DNA of 64,000 nt from Glutamicibacter uratoxydans (lineage in GTDB: Bacteria > Actinomycetota > Actinomycetes > Actinomycetales > Micrococcaceae), in contig NZ_BJNY01000009.1 of assembly GCF_006539925.1 (NCBI RefSeq), positions 62,001 to 126,000 on the forward strand. The letters run 5' to 3'. The notes below the pieces were generated by a model. That model ran no database searches, was not told the DNA's origin, and saw only the letters and a list, made by a program, of their open reading frames with translations. A program made the position numbers and the translations under genes. This document shows, piece by piece, positions 16,496-24,355 of this stretch (position 1 is its first letter; each line of letters starts with the position of its first letter).

Positions 16496-18123
16496 TGAGC
16501 TTGGGTTCCTTCGTTTGTGCGGCGCAGGGCGCGTCCGGCCCGCGCACCGGTGGGTTGGCCGTCGCGCAGCGCCGCGACTCCGTTGACATATACGGCATGG
16601 ATGCCGAGGGCTGGCTGCTTGGGGTTCTCGAACGTGGCTGCTGCCGCCACAGTGTTCGGATCGAAGAGCACCAGATCTGCTGCATAGCCTTCGCGGATCT
16701 CTCCGCGCGCCACCAGCTTCAACCGCTTGGCGGGCCTGCCCGTCAGATGGTGGATTGTTTCCTCTAGGCTCATCACCCCGAGTTCCCGGCTGTAGCGTCC
16801 GAGATACTGCGGGAAGGTTCCCCAGGCGCGAGGGTGCGGTTTGGCGCCGTGCAGGAGCCCGTCCGAGCCTCCCGTATGGGCACGGTGCACCATGATGGCC
16901 TGCACATTTTCTTCATGCCCCACATGCTGGAGGATGCCGGTGCCCAAGCGGTCGGCGATCAGAATTGAGCAGAACAGCTCAAAGGGGTCTCGGCCTTCCG
17001 TGCGTGCAATCTCCTCGATGGTTCGCCCGATGTAGTTCTCCAGTTCTGGATTCTGCACCGATGAAATCTCAAGGGTTTCCCATTCTGCGGTGACGCCGTG
17101 GCAGCCGTCCGAACCGGTGACCTCCAGTGCGTAGCGGATCTTCTCGCGCTGTTCGGGGTCGGCCAGGCGGGCCAGGGTCTCATCCACCGAACCGGCCGAG
17201 GACCAGCTGGGCAGGACGGCGGAGAGCGTGGTCGAGCCGGGCAGGTAGGGGTAGGTGTCAAGGGTGATGTCCACGCCTTCGGCCAGCGCTTGGTCGATTA
17301 GTTCAAGCAGCTCAGGGGCCCTGCCCTTGTTCTCGGCGAAGTTCATGGTGGCATGTGCCAGGTGCAGCGCGCAGCCGGAGCTGCGCGAAAGCTCAATCAT
17401 TTCTGCATAGGCCTGCAGCGCACCCTTGCCATAGGAGCGGTGGTGCGGGTCGTAGAAGCCGCCGTGTACACCGACTTCGGCGCATAGTTCGCCTAATTCG
17501 GCGGTGCTGGCGTACATCCCCGGGGTGTAGGTCAGCCCGCTGGACATGCCCACGGCTCCCTGTTCCATGCCTTCGGCGATGACCTGGCGCATTGCCTGGA
17601 TCTGTTCGGCGCTGGCCTCATCTTGCCCAAAGCCCATGACCAGAGCGCGGACGGTGCCCTGCGGGATCAGGTAGGCGGCGTTGGTGGCAATGCGCTGGCC
17701 GTCCGCGTCGGGCGCGTCGAGCCGGTCGAGGTATTCGCCCACGGTGCGCCAGGAGAAGTCGAAGTCCTGCGGGTTGCCGTTCCAGCCGGCGATCTTTTCC
17801 CTGATCTGCGGCAGAATCTCGTCGTTGATCGGAGCGTAGGAGATGCCGTCCTGACCCAGAAGTTCGGTGGTGACGCCCTGGGTGATCTTGGGCAGGTGCG
17901 CCGGGGAGGTCAGCAGGTAGAGGTCCGAATGCGCGTGCATGTCGATGAACCCGGGGCTCAGGACCAGGGAGCTGGCGTCGATCTGTTCGCCGTCGGTGCT
18001 CAGCGTGCCGGCCGGCGCGATCTTCTGGATCTTCCCGCCACTGACCAGCACGTCGCCGGCGTAGCGCTCTGCCCCGGTGCCGTCGATGATGGTGGCATTG
18101 CTGAAAAGGGTTGCGCCGCTCAT
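16492..18123 (-). CDS. N-acyl-D-amino-acid deacylase family amidohydrolase
   Basis: The 543-residue amidohydrolase has a metal-binding SPGFIDMHAHSDLYL near residue 60 and TELLGQDGISYAP. It also has GMSSGLTYTPGMYAS, HLAHATMN, and the C-terminal DGLLHGAKPHPRAWGTFPQYL with HLTGRPAKRLKL, all typical of D-aminoacylases. It would remove an acyl group from a D-configured alpha-amino acid. In this operon the likely substrate is N-acetyl-D-glucosaminate, which is D-configured at C2. That is inference from the neighbours. The ATG at 18123 shares one base with the upstream stop (TAATG). Confidence 0.87.
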   Translation of the reverse strand: MSGATLFSNATIIDGTGAERYAGDVLVSGGKIQKIAPAGTLSTDGEQIDASSLVLSPGFIDMHAHSDLYLLTSPAHLPKITQGVTTELLGQDGISYAPINDEILPQIREKIAGWNGNPQDFDFSWRTVGEYLDRLDAPDADGQRIATNAAYLIPQGTVRALVMGFGQDEASAEQIQAMRQVIAEGMEQGAVGMSSGLTYTPGMYASTAELGELCAEVGVHGGFYDPHHRSYGKGALQAYAEMIELSRSSGCALHLAHATMNFAENKGRAPELLELIDQALAEGVDITLDTYPYLPGSTTLSAVLPSWSSAGSVDETLARLADPEQREKIRYALEVTGSDGCHGVTAEWETLEISSVQNPELENYIGRTIEEIARTEGRDPFELFCSILIADRLGTGILQHVGHEENVQAIMVHRAHTGGSDGLLHGAKPHPRAWGTFPQYLGRYSRELGVMSLEETIHHLTGRPAKRLKLVARGEIREGYAADLVLFDPNTVAAAATFENPKQPALGIHAVYVNGVAALRDGQPTGARAGRALRRTNEGTQAQ

Positions 18124-19445
18124 TAGAAGAACGTCCGAACGACGTTGACCAGGCGGGGGTTGCTCTGGCTGCAGGATTCGACCACCGGGATCATGACCCA
18201 TTTATCCAGCGCGGTGCACGGGTGCGAGAGCCCCAGGCGGATGACGTCTCCCGGGTTCAGGCTCAGTTCCGGATCGAAGCGCAGGAACGCATGCTGGTCG
18301 TTGACGGCGGTGATGCTGGCGCCGGGCAGGTCCTTGAGCTCATCGCCGAGCTGGTGGGCGTAGCCCTGCGGCACCGGCATGCCCTCGTCGAATGGGAGGT
18401 CGCGCTTGCCTGCATCCAGCAGCGCCAGTCCGGGTTCCGGCTGGGAGACCACGCGGACCCAGGCGTGCATGCCTGCGCGCAGCGCCTGTTCTGAGTCCGG
18501 GTTACTGCGGCCCAACGGAGAAATGACGCGGTAGAAGCCGTCGTCGTGGATGATGTAGGCGCCCGAACGCAGCACTACCTGCACCTGCGGGTCTTCTGCG
18601 GTGGCTTCGCTACGCAGCTGGGCGAGCACCGAGGCGACCTCGTCGAAGTAGGCGCTGCCTCCGGCGGTGATGATGACCTCGTCCAGGCCGTAGAGCTTTT
18701 CCTCCAGAGCAGCGCGGTGCAGTTCGCCTACGCGGCGCAGGTACTGGCGAACGGTGTCAAGAGCCTGTTCATCGGTGGTGTGCGCCAGTGCGCCCTCGTA
18801 GCCGCCGACGCCGGCCAGCGCGAGCTGCGGCGCGGCGGCAACGGCGCGGGCTACTTCAAGGCCTTCGGCATCGGTGCGCGCGCCGGTGCGGCCACCCGGT
18901 GCTCCGAGCTCCGCAATCACCGGCAGGGTCACCGACGGGGTGGCGGCGAGGACCTCGGAGAGCAGCTGGACGGTGCGGACCGAGTCGACCCACGAGTAGA
19001 TTTCGGCGCCCTTGGCGGTTTCGGCCGCGGCGAAGGCGATGGCCTGCGGGTCGGTCAAAGAATTGGCGATCATCACACGCTGCACCCCGAAGGCCCGCGC
19101 GGTGCGCAGCTGGTGGGCGTTGGCCAGGGTGATGCCCCAGGCGCCCAGGTCAAGCTGGCGCTTCCACAACTCGGGTGACATGGTTGTCTTTCCGTGCGGC
19201 GCCAGCGCTACGCCGTGCTTGCGGCACCAGCTGTCCAGCAGCTGCAGGTTGTGCTCCATGGCCGACTCGTCGAGGGTCAGCACGGGGGTCTGCAGGTTGT
19301 TCAGCCGTGGTTCCGAGGCAATGAATTCACGCACGCTGCGGCCGTGGTAGGACGCCGGGATGGCCTGATGCTGCCAGTCCAGGATCTGCCCGGACAGCTG
19401 CTCGACGCTGTGCACGTCAATCCGCTCGTTGCTCGTTGAACCCAT
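18123..19445 (-). CDS. Fold-III PLP amino acid deaminase/dehydratase (D-threonine aldolase-like)
   Basis: This 440-residue protein belongs to the alanine-racemase-fold D-threonine aldolase / D-serine dehydratase-like family. The PLP lysine is in LAPHGKTTMSPEL. The C-terminal metal-binding pair is in GLSHPCTALDKW (His and Cys). Members include D-serine/D-threonine deaminases and D-glucosaminate dehydratase. Next to KDG kinase and KDPG aldolase, an ammonia-lyase reaction on D-glucosaminate giving 2-keto-3-deoxygluconate is the best fit (inference). The ATG at 19445 has AAGGGG 8 bases upstream. Confidence 0.82.
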   Translation of the reverse strand: MGSTSNERIDVHSVEQLSGQILDWQHQAIPASYHGRSVREFIASEPRLNNLQTPVLTLDESAMEHNLQLLDSWCRKHGVALAPHGKTTMSPELWKRQLDLGAWGITLANAHQLRTARAFGVQRVMIANSLTDPQAIAFAAAETAKGAEIYSWVDSVRTVQLLSEVLAATPSVTLPVIAELGAPGGRTGARTDAEGLEVARAVAAAPQLALAGVGGYEGALAHTTDEQALDTVRQYLRRVGELHRAALEEKLYGLDEVIITAGGSAYFDEVASVLAQLRSEATAEDPQVQVVLRSGAYIIHDDGFYRVISPLGRSNPDSEQALRAGMHAWVRVVSQPEPGLALLDAGKRDLPFDEGMPVPQGYAHQLGDELKDLPGASITAVNDQHAFLRFDPELSLNPGDVIRLGLSHPCTALDKWVMIPVVESCSQSNPRLVNVVRTFF

Positions 19446-19461
19446 TACCAAAACCCCTTCG

Positions 19462-19476
19462 TTGCGTATAACGCAA
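19462..19476. promoter_or_regulatory. Palindromic operator in the kdgK/deaminase divergent region
   Basis: TTGCGT-ATA-ACGCAA is a perfect inverted repeat 17 bases upstream of the deaminase ATG, on the divergent side of kdgK (start 19609). Size and symmetry fit an IclR-family site, and an IclR gene lies in the divergent operon at 20619. It would control the minus-strand operon most directly. Confidence 0.55.
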
Positions 19477-19608
19477 TGATGATTGCAAATGTTGCTTCGT
19501 TATGTTTAGCATTGATCCAGCGATTCCGTCAACGCCTCTTCGAGACGTAGCTCACGGGTCGCGCAACGGTTTGTATCCAAGACTCCAACTCACGCAAGGA
19601 CGTACCCG

Positions 19609-20622
19609 ATGAGCGAGGTAATTTGCCTGGGCGAGACCATGGCCATGGTCACCCCTGCCAATGGTGCTCCCCTGCACCACGCCGAGCAGATGACCCTTGC
19701 TATGGGCGGCGCAGAGTCGAATGTTGCCCTTGGATTAGCTGCCATGGGCGTCACCACCTCCTGGGTGTCCCGGGTGGGCGCGGACGACTTTGGAACGCGC
19801 ATCATCACCGAGTTGAAGGACTCGGGAGTCGATACCTCCCTGGTTGCCATTGACCCTAACCGCCCTACAGGCCTCTACGTCAAGGCCCCTGCGCATGATC
19901 AAAGCCCTGCCAAGGTGCTGTACTACCGCGCCGGCTCGGCGGCCAGCGCAATGAACCCCGAATTCATCCACACCGAACCGTTGGCCAGCGCCCTGCAGCA
20001 GGCGAAACTGATCCACCTATCCGGAATCACCGCCGCGCTTTCCGACAGCTGCGCCCGGATGATGCTCGAACTGACCACTGCGCCTTACGGCGGCACCGTG
20101 TGCTTCGATGTGAACTGGCGCGCTTCACTATGGAAGGACCGCGATCCAGCCCTGCTGCAGCAGCTTGCCAACCGTGCCGATGCCGTCATGGTCGGGATTG
20201 ACGAGGCCGAGCTTGCCTTCGGAACCAGCGATGAGCAGCAGATCCGCAATCTGCTTCCAGATCCTTCGGTGCTGGTGTTGAAAAACGAATCCACCAGCGC
20301 CATTGCGTTGACCGAAGACGGCCGCTTCGAGGTTCCGTCGCTGAACGTCGACGTGGTGGAACCGGTGGGCGCCGGCGACTCATTTGCCGCAGGTTTCCTC
20401 TCCGGACTGCTGGAGGGGCTGAGCGTTCCACAAGCGCTGCGCCGCGGCCACCTGGCGGCAGCCTGCACCCTGACTGTCCGCGCTGACCGCGGGGATCTGC
20501 CTCCCAAGCACGTGATCGATCAGCTTCTGGATCTGGATGACCACCAGTGGTCGAATGTAGCCGTAGACGCCTCCGGCATTACTGTTCTAGGTGAACAGAT
20601 CTACAGAAAAGGGGAATCGTGA
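19609..20622 (+). CDS. kdgK: 2-keto-3-deoxygluconate kinase (PfkB family)
   Basis: A 337-residue ribokinase-fold sugar kinase. The N-terminus has CLGETMAMVTPANGAPL and GGAESNVALGLAAMG. The anion hole and catalytic base are in EPVGAGDSFAAGFLSG. The early EtMamvtP pattern and the eda/deaminase neighbours support KDG as substrate, giving KDPG for the aldolase encoded at 15863. AAGGA precedes the ATG. It overlaps the IclR gene as GTGA. Confidence 0.87.
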   Translation: MSEVICLGETMAMVTPANGAPLHHAEQMTLAMGGAESNVALGLAAMGVTTSWVSRVGADDFGTRIITELKDSGVDTSLVAIDPNRPTGLYVKAPAHDQSPAKVLYYRAGSAASAMNPEFIHTEPLASALQQAKLIHLSGITAALSDSCARMMLELTTAPYGGTVCFDVNWRASLWKDRDPALLQQLANRADAVMVGIDEAELAFGTSDEQQIRNLLPDPSVLVLKNESTSAIALTEDGRFEVPSLNVDVVEPVGAGDSFAAGFLSGLLEGLSVPQALRRGHLAAACTLTVRADRGDLPPKHVIDQLLDLDDHQWSNVAVDASGITVLGEQIYRKGES

Positions 20623-21380
20623 GCGCAACGCTGAAGCGCGCTCTCGGGTTGCTCGACCTCGTCGCCATTGAACCTAAGAGCCTTGACGAACTTGCAGCAG
20701 ACAGCCAAGTTCATAAAACCACTATCATGCGCCAACTGCACACACTGGAAGAATGCCGCTTTGTTGTACGCAACGACCAGGGCAAATACCAGCTGGGCTC
20801 CAAGCTCTTCGAGCTGTCCTCGCTGGCTTTGGAACAGCGCAATATCGTGCATGTGGCCCGCCCGCACCTCACGGCGCTGAACCGCTCCACTGGGCACACC
20901 GTGCACCTTGCGGCCTTCGAAGGCCCCGAGGTCGTCTACATCGACAAGCTTGAATCGCGCCATGCGGTGCGCATGTACTCGCGCATCGGCCTGACCGCCT
21001 CGCTGCACGCCACGGCGGTAGCCAAGGTGCTGCTCTGCGACCTGCCGATCGAACGGCAGGAGCACATTGCACAGTCGCTGAACTACCACCGGTACACGCA
21101 GAACACCCTGAGCAATGCGGATGACTTCCTCACCTCGCTGGACACCGTGCGCCGCCAGGGCTTCGCCTACGACGACCGCGAACACGAAGAATTCGTGCAT
21201 TGCGTGGCGGCGCCCATCCGCGACGCTACCGGCCACGTGGTTGCGGCAGTATCCTGTTCCGTACCGGTGGTTCTGCTGAACAAAGAAGAGTTGCTGGCCC
21301 TGGTGCCAGACATCAAATCCGCCGCCGAGGCAATCTCCTCTGACCTCGGTTACGTATCCATTGAAAGGAACACCTTATGA
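20619..21380 (+). CDS. IclR-family transcriptional regulator of the aminoaldonate cluster
   Basis: The 253-residue regulator has an N-terminal winged helix (SLDELAADSQVHKTTIMRQLHTLEECRFV, about residues 20-50) and a C-terminal IclR effector domain (about 80-250, with VHLAAFEGPEVVYIDKLES and LHATAVAKVLL). The GTG start at 20619 overlaps the kinase stop and its own end overlaps ridA. Position inside the operon and the palindrome at 19462 suggest it controls both divergent operons in response to a sugar-acid intermediate. Confidence 0.88.
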   Translation: MSATLKRALGLLDLVAIEPKSLDELAADSQVHKTTIMRQLHTLEECRFVVRNDQGKYQLGSKLFELSSLALEQRNIVHVARPHLTALNRSTGHTVHLAAFEGPEVVYIDKLESRHAVRMYSRIGLTASLHATAVAKVLLCDLPIERQEHIAQSLNYHRYTQNTLSNADDFLTSLDTVRRQGFAYDDREHEEFVHCVAAPIRDATGHVVAAVSCSVPVVLLNKEELLALVPDIKSAAEAISSDLGYVSIERNTL

Positions 21381-21778
21381 GCAAGGAAATCGTACGTACC
21401 GACAACGCACCTGCCCCGGCACACACCTTTAGCCAGGGCGTCAAGAAGGGCGGCCTGTTCCAGGTTTCGGGCCAGGGCCCGATGGATCCAGCCACCAACC
21501 AGTACATCGGCGAGGGCGACGTGAAGGTTCAGACCCTGCGCACCCTGGAAAACATCAAGGCAATTCTGGAGGCCGGCGGCTCGTCGGTTGAGGATGTCAT
21601 GATGTTCCGTGTCTACCTGACCAAGCGCGAACACTTCTCGGAAATGAACGACGCCTACGCCGAGTTCATCGAGGCCAACGTCCCCAGCGGCCAGCTTCCA
21701 AGCCGCACCACCGTCTTCGTCGACCTGCCGCACGAAGTGATGCTGGTCGAGATCGACGCACTGGCAGTGACCGCCTAA
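21377..21778 (+). CDS. RidA-family enamine/imine deaminase
   Basis: A 133-residue RidA/YjgF protein with TFSQGVKKGGLFQVSGQGPMDP, an internal 'DVMMFRVYLTKREHFSEMNDAY' and the active-site arginine in LPSRTTVFVDLP. RidA proteins hydrolyse the 2-iminoacids released by PLP ammonia-lyases. Its place beside a PLP deaminase supports that job here: finishing the conversion of the imine to 2-keto-3-deoxygluconate and protecting other PLP enzymes. The start overlaps the iclR stop (ATGA). Confidence 0.92.
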   Translation: MSKEIVRTDNAPAPAHTFSQGVKKGGLFQVSGQGPMDPATNQYIGEGDVKVQTLRTLENIKAILEAGGSSVEDVMMFRVYLTKREHFSEMNDAYAEFIEANVPSGQLPSRTTVFVDLPHEVMLVEIDALAVTA

Positions 21779-21794
21779 GTCTCGATACTTAGCT

Positions 21795-22163
21795 TCAAGG
21801 CAGCTTTCCACTACGGGAAGCTGCCTTGTTGGCTTTTGACGTCGCAACAAGCATCAAGCTGATGAGCAGCACATAGCCAAGACCGGTTAATCCCATGGCC
21901 CACGGCCACAGCCTGAAAATACAGAGCACCGCCACGCCGAGAAGTACCGCCCAGCCTGCCAGGCCCGCGCTCTTCACTGTTGCAGCGGCTGCTTCGTGGC
22001 CGGCAAGCCAGGCCTCGTCGCTGGCTTGGGTGTGCTTCGTTTTAATGCCTACCGCGTTATTCCGCGGCAACTTACCGCTAGCCATCGAGGTGGCCAGAAA
22101 GCTGCATACTGCGCTCAGAATCAGCAGTCCGCCGGCAAGGCTGAAAACCGAGATCGGATCCAT
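21795..22163 (-). CDS. SdpI-family membrane protein
   Basis: A 122-residue protein with about three hydrophobic helices (residues about 6-26, 66-86, 88-107). A loop reads NNAVGIKTKHTQASDEAWLAGHEAAA, which matches the SdpI/YhfL family signature (iGIRt..t..sd..W...h). Bacillus SdpI gives immunity to a toxin, but most actinobacterial members have no known role. Its C-terminal codons lie inside the hairpin that ends the ridA operon. It is 6 bases from the convergently ordered IclR gene's stop and reads the same way. Confidence 0.7.
   Translation of the reverse strand: MDPISVFSLAGGLLILSAVCSFLATSMASGKLPRNNAVGIKTKHTQASDEAWLAGHEAAAATVKSAGLAGWAVLLGVAVLCIFRLWPWAMGLTGLGYVLLISLMLVATSKANKAASRSGKLP
21796..21828 (+). 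terminator. Terminator hairpin of the kdgK-iclR-ridA operon
   Basis: A 14-base-pair stem pairs 21796-21809 with 21815-21828 (one G-U pair), followed by TTGGCTTTT on the plus strand. It starts 17 bases after the ridA stop. It also encodes the last codons and near-stop of the SdpI-like gene on the other strand, so one sequence serves as both coding sequence and terminator. Confidence 0.7.
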
Positions 22164-22169
22164 CGGAAA

Positions 22170-22952
22170 CTACTTGCGAGCCGCCAGCGCCTGCTCGACC
22201 TGTGCGGCCGCGGCGCGCAATTGGTCCAGAACCTGCTGAGCTGCTTCTAGCGGATCGGCCGGAGAGTTCGGCCCCACGCTCATCGACACGTTCATGGCTG
22301 CCACTACCGTGCCGTCGGGTGCATGCACCGGAACCGCTACTGAACGCAGTCCCACCGAAAGCTCCTGGTCGACCAGGGCGAAACCCTGCTGCGCTACCCG
22401 GGCCAGTTCCTCGCGAAGCTGCTGCGGATCAGTCATCGTGTTCGGCGCCAGCGGACCGTCAACTACCGCCAAGGAGCGCTGGACCAGTTCCTCATCTTGT
22501 CCCGCCAACAGCACGCGGCCCATTGACGTGTGGATGGCGGGGAATCTGGTGCCCACCGAGATGCCCACCCGCATGATCGAGCGGGTGTGCACTCGGGCGA
22601 CATACATAATGTCGGTGCCTTCCAGCACCGCGGCGGAGGCTGATTCGTTCACCGTCGCAGACAGGCTCTCAAGCACCGGTTCGATCAGCTGAGGCAGGGT
22701 GGCGCTGGACAGATAGGCATAGCCCAACTGCAGCACCTTGCTGGTCAACTCGAAGTACTTGCCATCGGAGCGCACGTAGCCGAGCTCCTGCAAGGTGAGC
22801 AGGAATCGGCGTGCTGTGGCGCGGGAAAGGCTAGTGCGGGCTGCAACCTCGGAGAGCGTCATTGATGAGTTCTCAGCATCGAAGCTGCTGATCACCTGCA
22901 GGCCACGCGCCAGGGACTGAACCGAGGCAGTGCCGCTGCTTTGCTCGCTCAT
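22170..22952 (-). CDS. pcaR: IclR-family regulator of the 3-oxoadipate pathway (PcaR-like)
   Basis: A 260-residue IclR protein of the PcaR/PcaU/PobR subgroup. The N-terminus SVQSLARGLQVISSFDAE, the helix-turn-helix LSEVAARTSLSRATARRFLLTLQELGYV and ARVHTRSIMRVGISVGTRFPAIHTSMGRVLLA are characteristic of that subgroup. Related regulators use 3-oxoadipate or protocatechuate as effectors. It lies directly downstream of pcaFIJ behind a terminator. I chose the ATG at 22952, which has GAAGGAAG upstream, over the TTG at 22955. Confidence 0.85.
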   Translation of the reverse strand: MSEQSSGTASVQSLARGLQVISSFDAENSSMTLSEVAARTSLSRATARRFLLTLQELGYVRSDGKYFELTSKVLQLGYAYLSSATLPQLIEPVLESLSATVNESASAAVLEGTDIMYVARVHTRSIMRVGISVGTRFPAIHTSMGRVLLAGQDEELVQRSLAVVDGPLAPNTMTDPQQLREELARVAQQGFALVDQELSVGLRSVAVPVHAPDGTVVAAMNVSMSVGPNSPADPLEAAQQVLDQLRAAAAQVEQALAARK

Positions 22953-22981
22953 CAAACTTCCTTCACTTCACTGCAATAACA

Positions 22982-23013
22982 AGAGTCAGCGCCCTGCTAG
23001 GGGCGCTGACTCT
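22982..23013 (-). terminator. Terminator after pcaFIJ
   Basis: A perfect 13-base-pair stem with 22982-22994 pairing to 23001-23013 and a 6-base loop. It sits 4 bases past the pcaJ stop on the minus strand and is followed by a T-containing stretch. It would insulate pcaFIJ from the regulator gene. Confidence 0.75.
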
Positions 23014-23016
23014 AAT

Positions 23017-23670
23017 CTACTTGACCTCGGTCAACTCAACGGGCACCTTGGCCGCCAGGTCGGCAAAACTGATGCCATGGGTCGAGCGGACGTAGACCTT
23101 TGCATCGCGCAGCTCGAAGACCGCCACTTCCGTGTAGATCCGCGAGACGCAGCCCAGGCCTGTCACCGGGTAGCTCAGGGTTTCAACCAGCTTCGATTCC
23201 CCGCCCTTGGTGAACAGGCTCATCATGACCCACGTCTGCTTGGCGCCGATGGCAAGATCCATCGCCCCGCCCACGGCAGGGATGGCGCCCTCCGCTCCGG
23301 TATGCCAGTTGGCAAGGTCGCCGGCCGCCGACACTTGGAAGGCGCCCAGCACGCACACGTCAAGGTGCCCGCCGCGCATCATGGCGAAGGAGTCTGCGTG
23401 GTGGAAGAAGGAAGCGCCGGGCAGTTCGGTTACCGGAATCTTGCCTGCATTGATCAGATCCTCGTCGACCTGGTCGCCTACTGCCACCGGGCCCATGCCG
23501 AGCATGCCGTTTTCGGTGTGCAGGGTGACCCCCTGCTCTGCGGTGAGGAAGTTTGACACATTGGTCGGCTGTCCGATGCCCAGATTGACGAAAGCGCCTG
23601 CTGGGATATCCGCCGCCACCAGCTGCGCCATTTCGTCGCGGGTCAGCTTCTGTTCGGTGTATGCGCTCAT
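23017..23670 (-). CDS. pcaJ: 3-oxoadipate CoA-transferase subunit B
   Basis: The 217-residue beta subunit transfers CoA from succinyl-CoA to 3-oxoadipate. The catalytic glutamate is E53 in TENGMLGMG. The GIGQPTNVSN nucleotide loop precedes it, and GGAMDLAIGAKQTWVMM is the C-terminal family segment. The ATG shares one base with the pcaI stop (TAATG), typical for the paired subunits. Confidence 0.94.
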   Translation of the reverse strand: MSAYTEQKLTRDEMAQLVAADIPAGAFVNLGIGQPTNVSNFLTAEQGVTLHTENGMLGMGPVAVGDQVDEDLINAGKIPVTELPGASFFHHADSFAMMRGGHLDVCVLGAFQVSAAGDLANWHTGAEGAIPAVGGAMDLAIGAKQTWVMMSLFTKGGESKLVETLSYPVTGLGCVSRIYTEVAVFELRDAKVYVRSTHGISFADLAAKVPVELTEVK

Positions 23671-24341
23671 TACTGTGCACCTCCCAGTGCCACGAGGGTG
23701 TTGACGTAGATGCCAGGGGTGATGACATTTTCCGGGTCGATGCTGCCGACGGGAACAATGTCATCAACCTGGACGATTGCCTGCTTTGCCGCGGTGGCCA
23801 TGATGGGCCCAAAGTTGCGGGCAGTCTTGCGGTACACCAGGTTGCCGTGGGCGTCCGCGCGCAGGGCCTTGATCAGTGCGAAGTCCGCATGGATCGGGCT
23901 TTCCAGCACATAGCCCCTGCCGTCGATGATGCGGGTTTCCTTGCCTTCAGCCAGCAGCGTGCCGTAGCCGGTGGGCGTGAAGAACCCGCCGATGCCGGCT
24001 CCTGCAGCGCGGATTCGCTCTGCCAGGTTGCCCTGCGGCACCAGTTCGAGCTCAATTTCTCCGGCGCGGTAGGCCTCGTCGAAATGCCAGGAATCCGACT
24101 GGCGGGGGAAGGAGCAGATGATCTTTGCGACCCGGCGCTCCTTGATCAGCAGCGCCAGGCCCGCATCAGCCTGGCCGGCGTTGTTGTTCACCACCGTCAG
24201 GTCGCTCGCCCCGCCCTCAAGCAGCGCGTCGATCAGCTCCATCGGCTGTCCGGCGTTGCCGAACCCGCCGATCAGAACCGTCGATCCATCGGTGATATTT
24301 GCTACGGCCTGCGCGGCCGAGGCGGCAATACGAGGTGCCAT
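23670..24341 (-). CDS. pcaI: 3-oxoadipate CoA-transferase subunit A
   Basis: The 223-residue alpha subunit. The TVLIGGFGNAGQPMELIDALLE CoA-binding motif is near residue 20, and GGFFTPTGYGTLLAEGKETR in the middle is typical of SCOT-type alpha subunits. I chose the ATG at 24341 (MAPRIAASAAQ). The frame is open upstream to 24629 only as a shadow of the thiolase gene. It overlaps pcaJ by one base. Confidence 0.94.
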   Translation of the reverse strand: MAPRIAASAAQAVANITDGSTVLIGGFGNAGQPMELIDALLEGGASDLTVVNNNAGQADAGLALLIKERRVAKIICSFPRQSDSWHFDEAYRAGEIELELVPQGNLAERIRAAGAGIGGFFTPTGYGTLLAEGKETRIIDGRGYVLESPIHADFALIKALRADAHGNLVYRKTARNFGPIMATAAKQAIVQVDDIVPVGSIDPENVITPGIYVNTLVALGGAQ

Positions 24342-24355
24342 GATGAGGGCCTCTC

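Noticed and set aside
18123-19445. Naming the PLP gene as D-threonine aldolase
   Set aside because: The fold matches, but the KDG kinase, KDPG aldolase, RidA and deacylase neighbours point to a deaminase on a sugar-derived D-amino acid.
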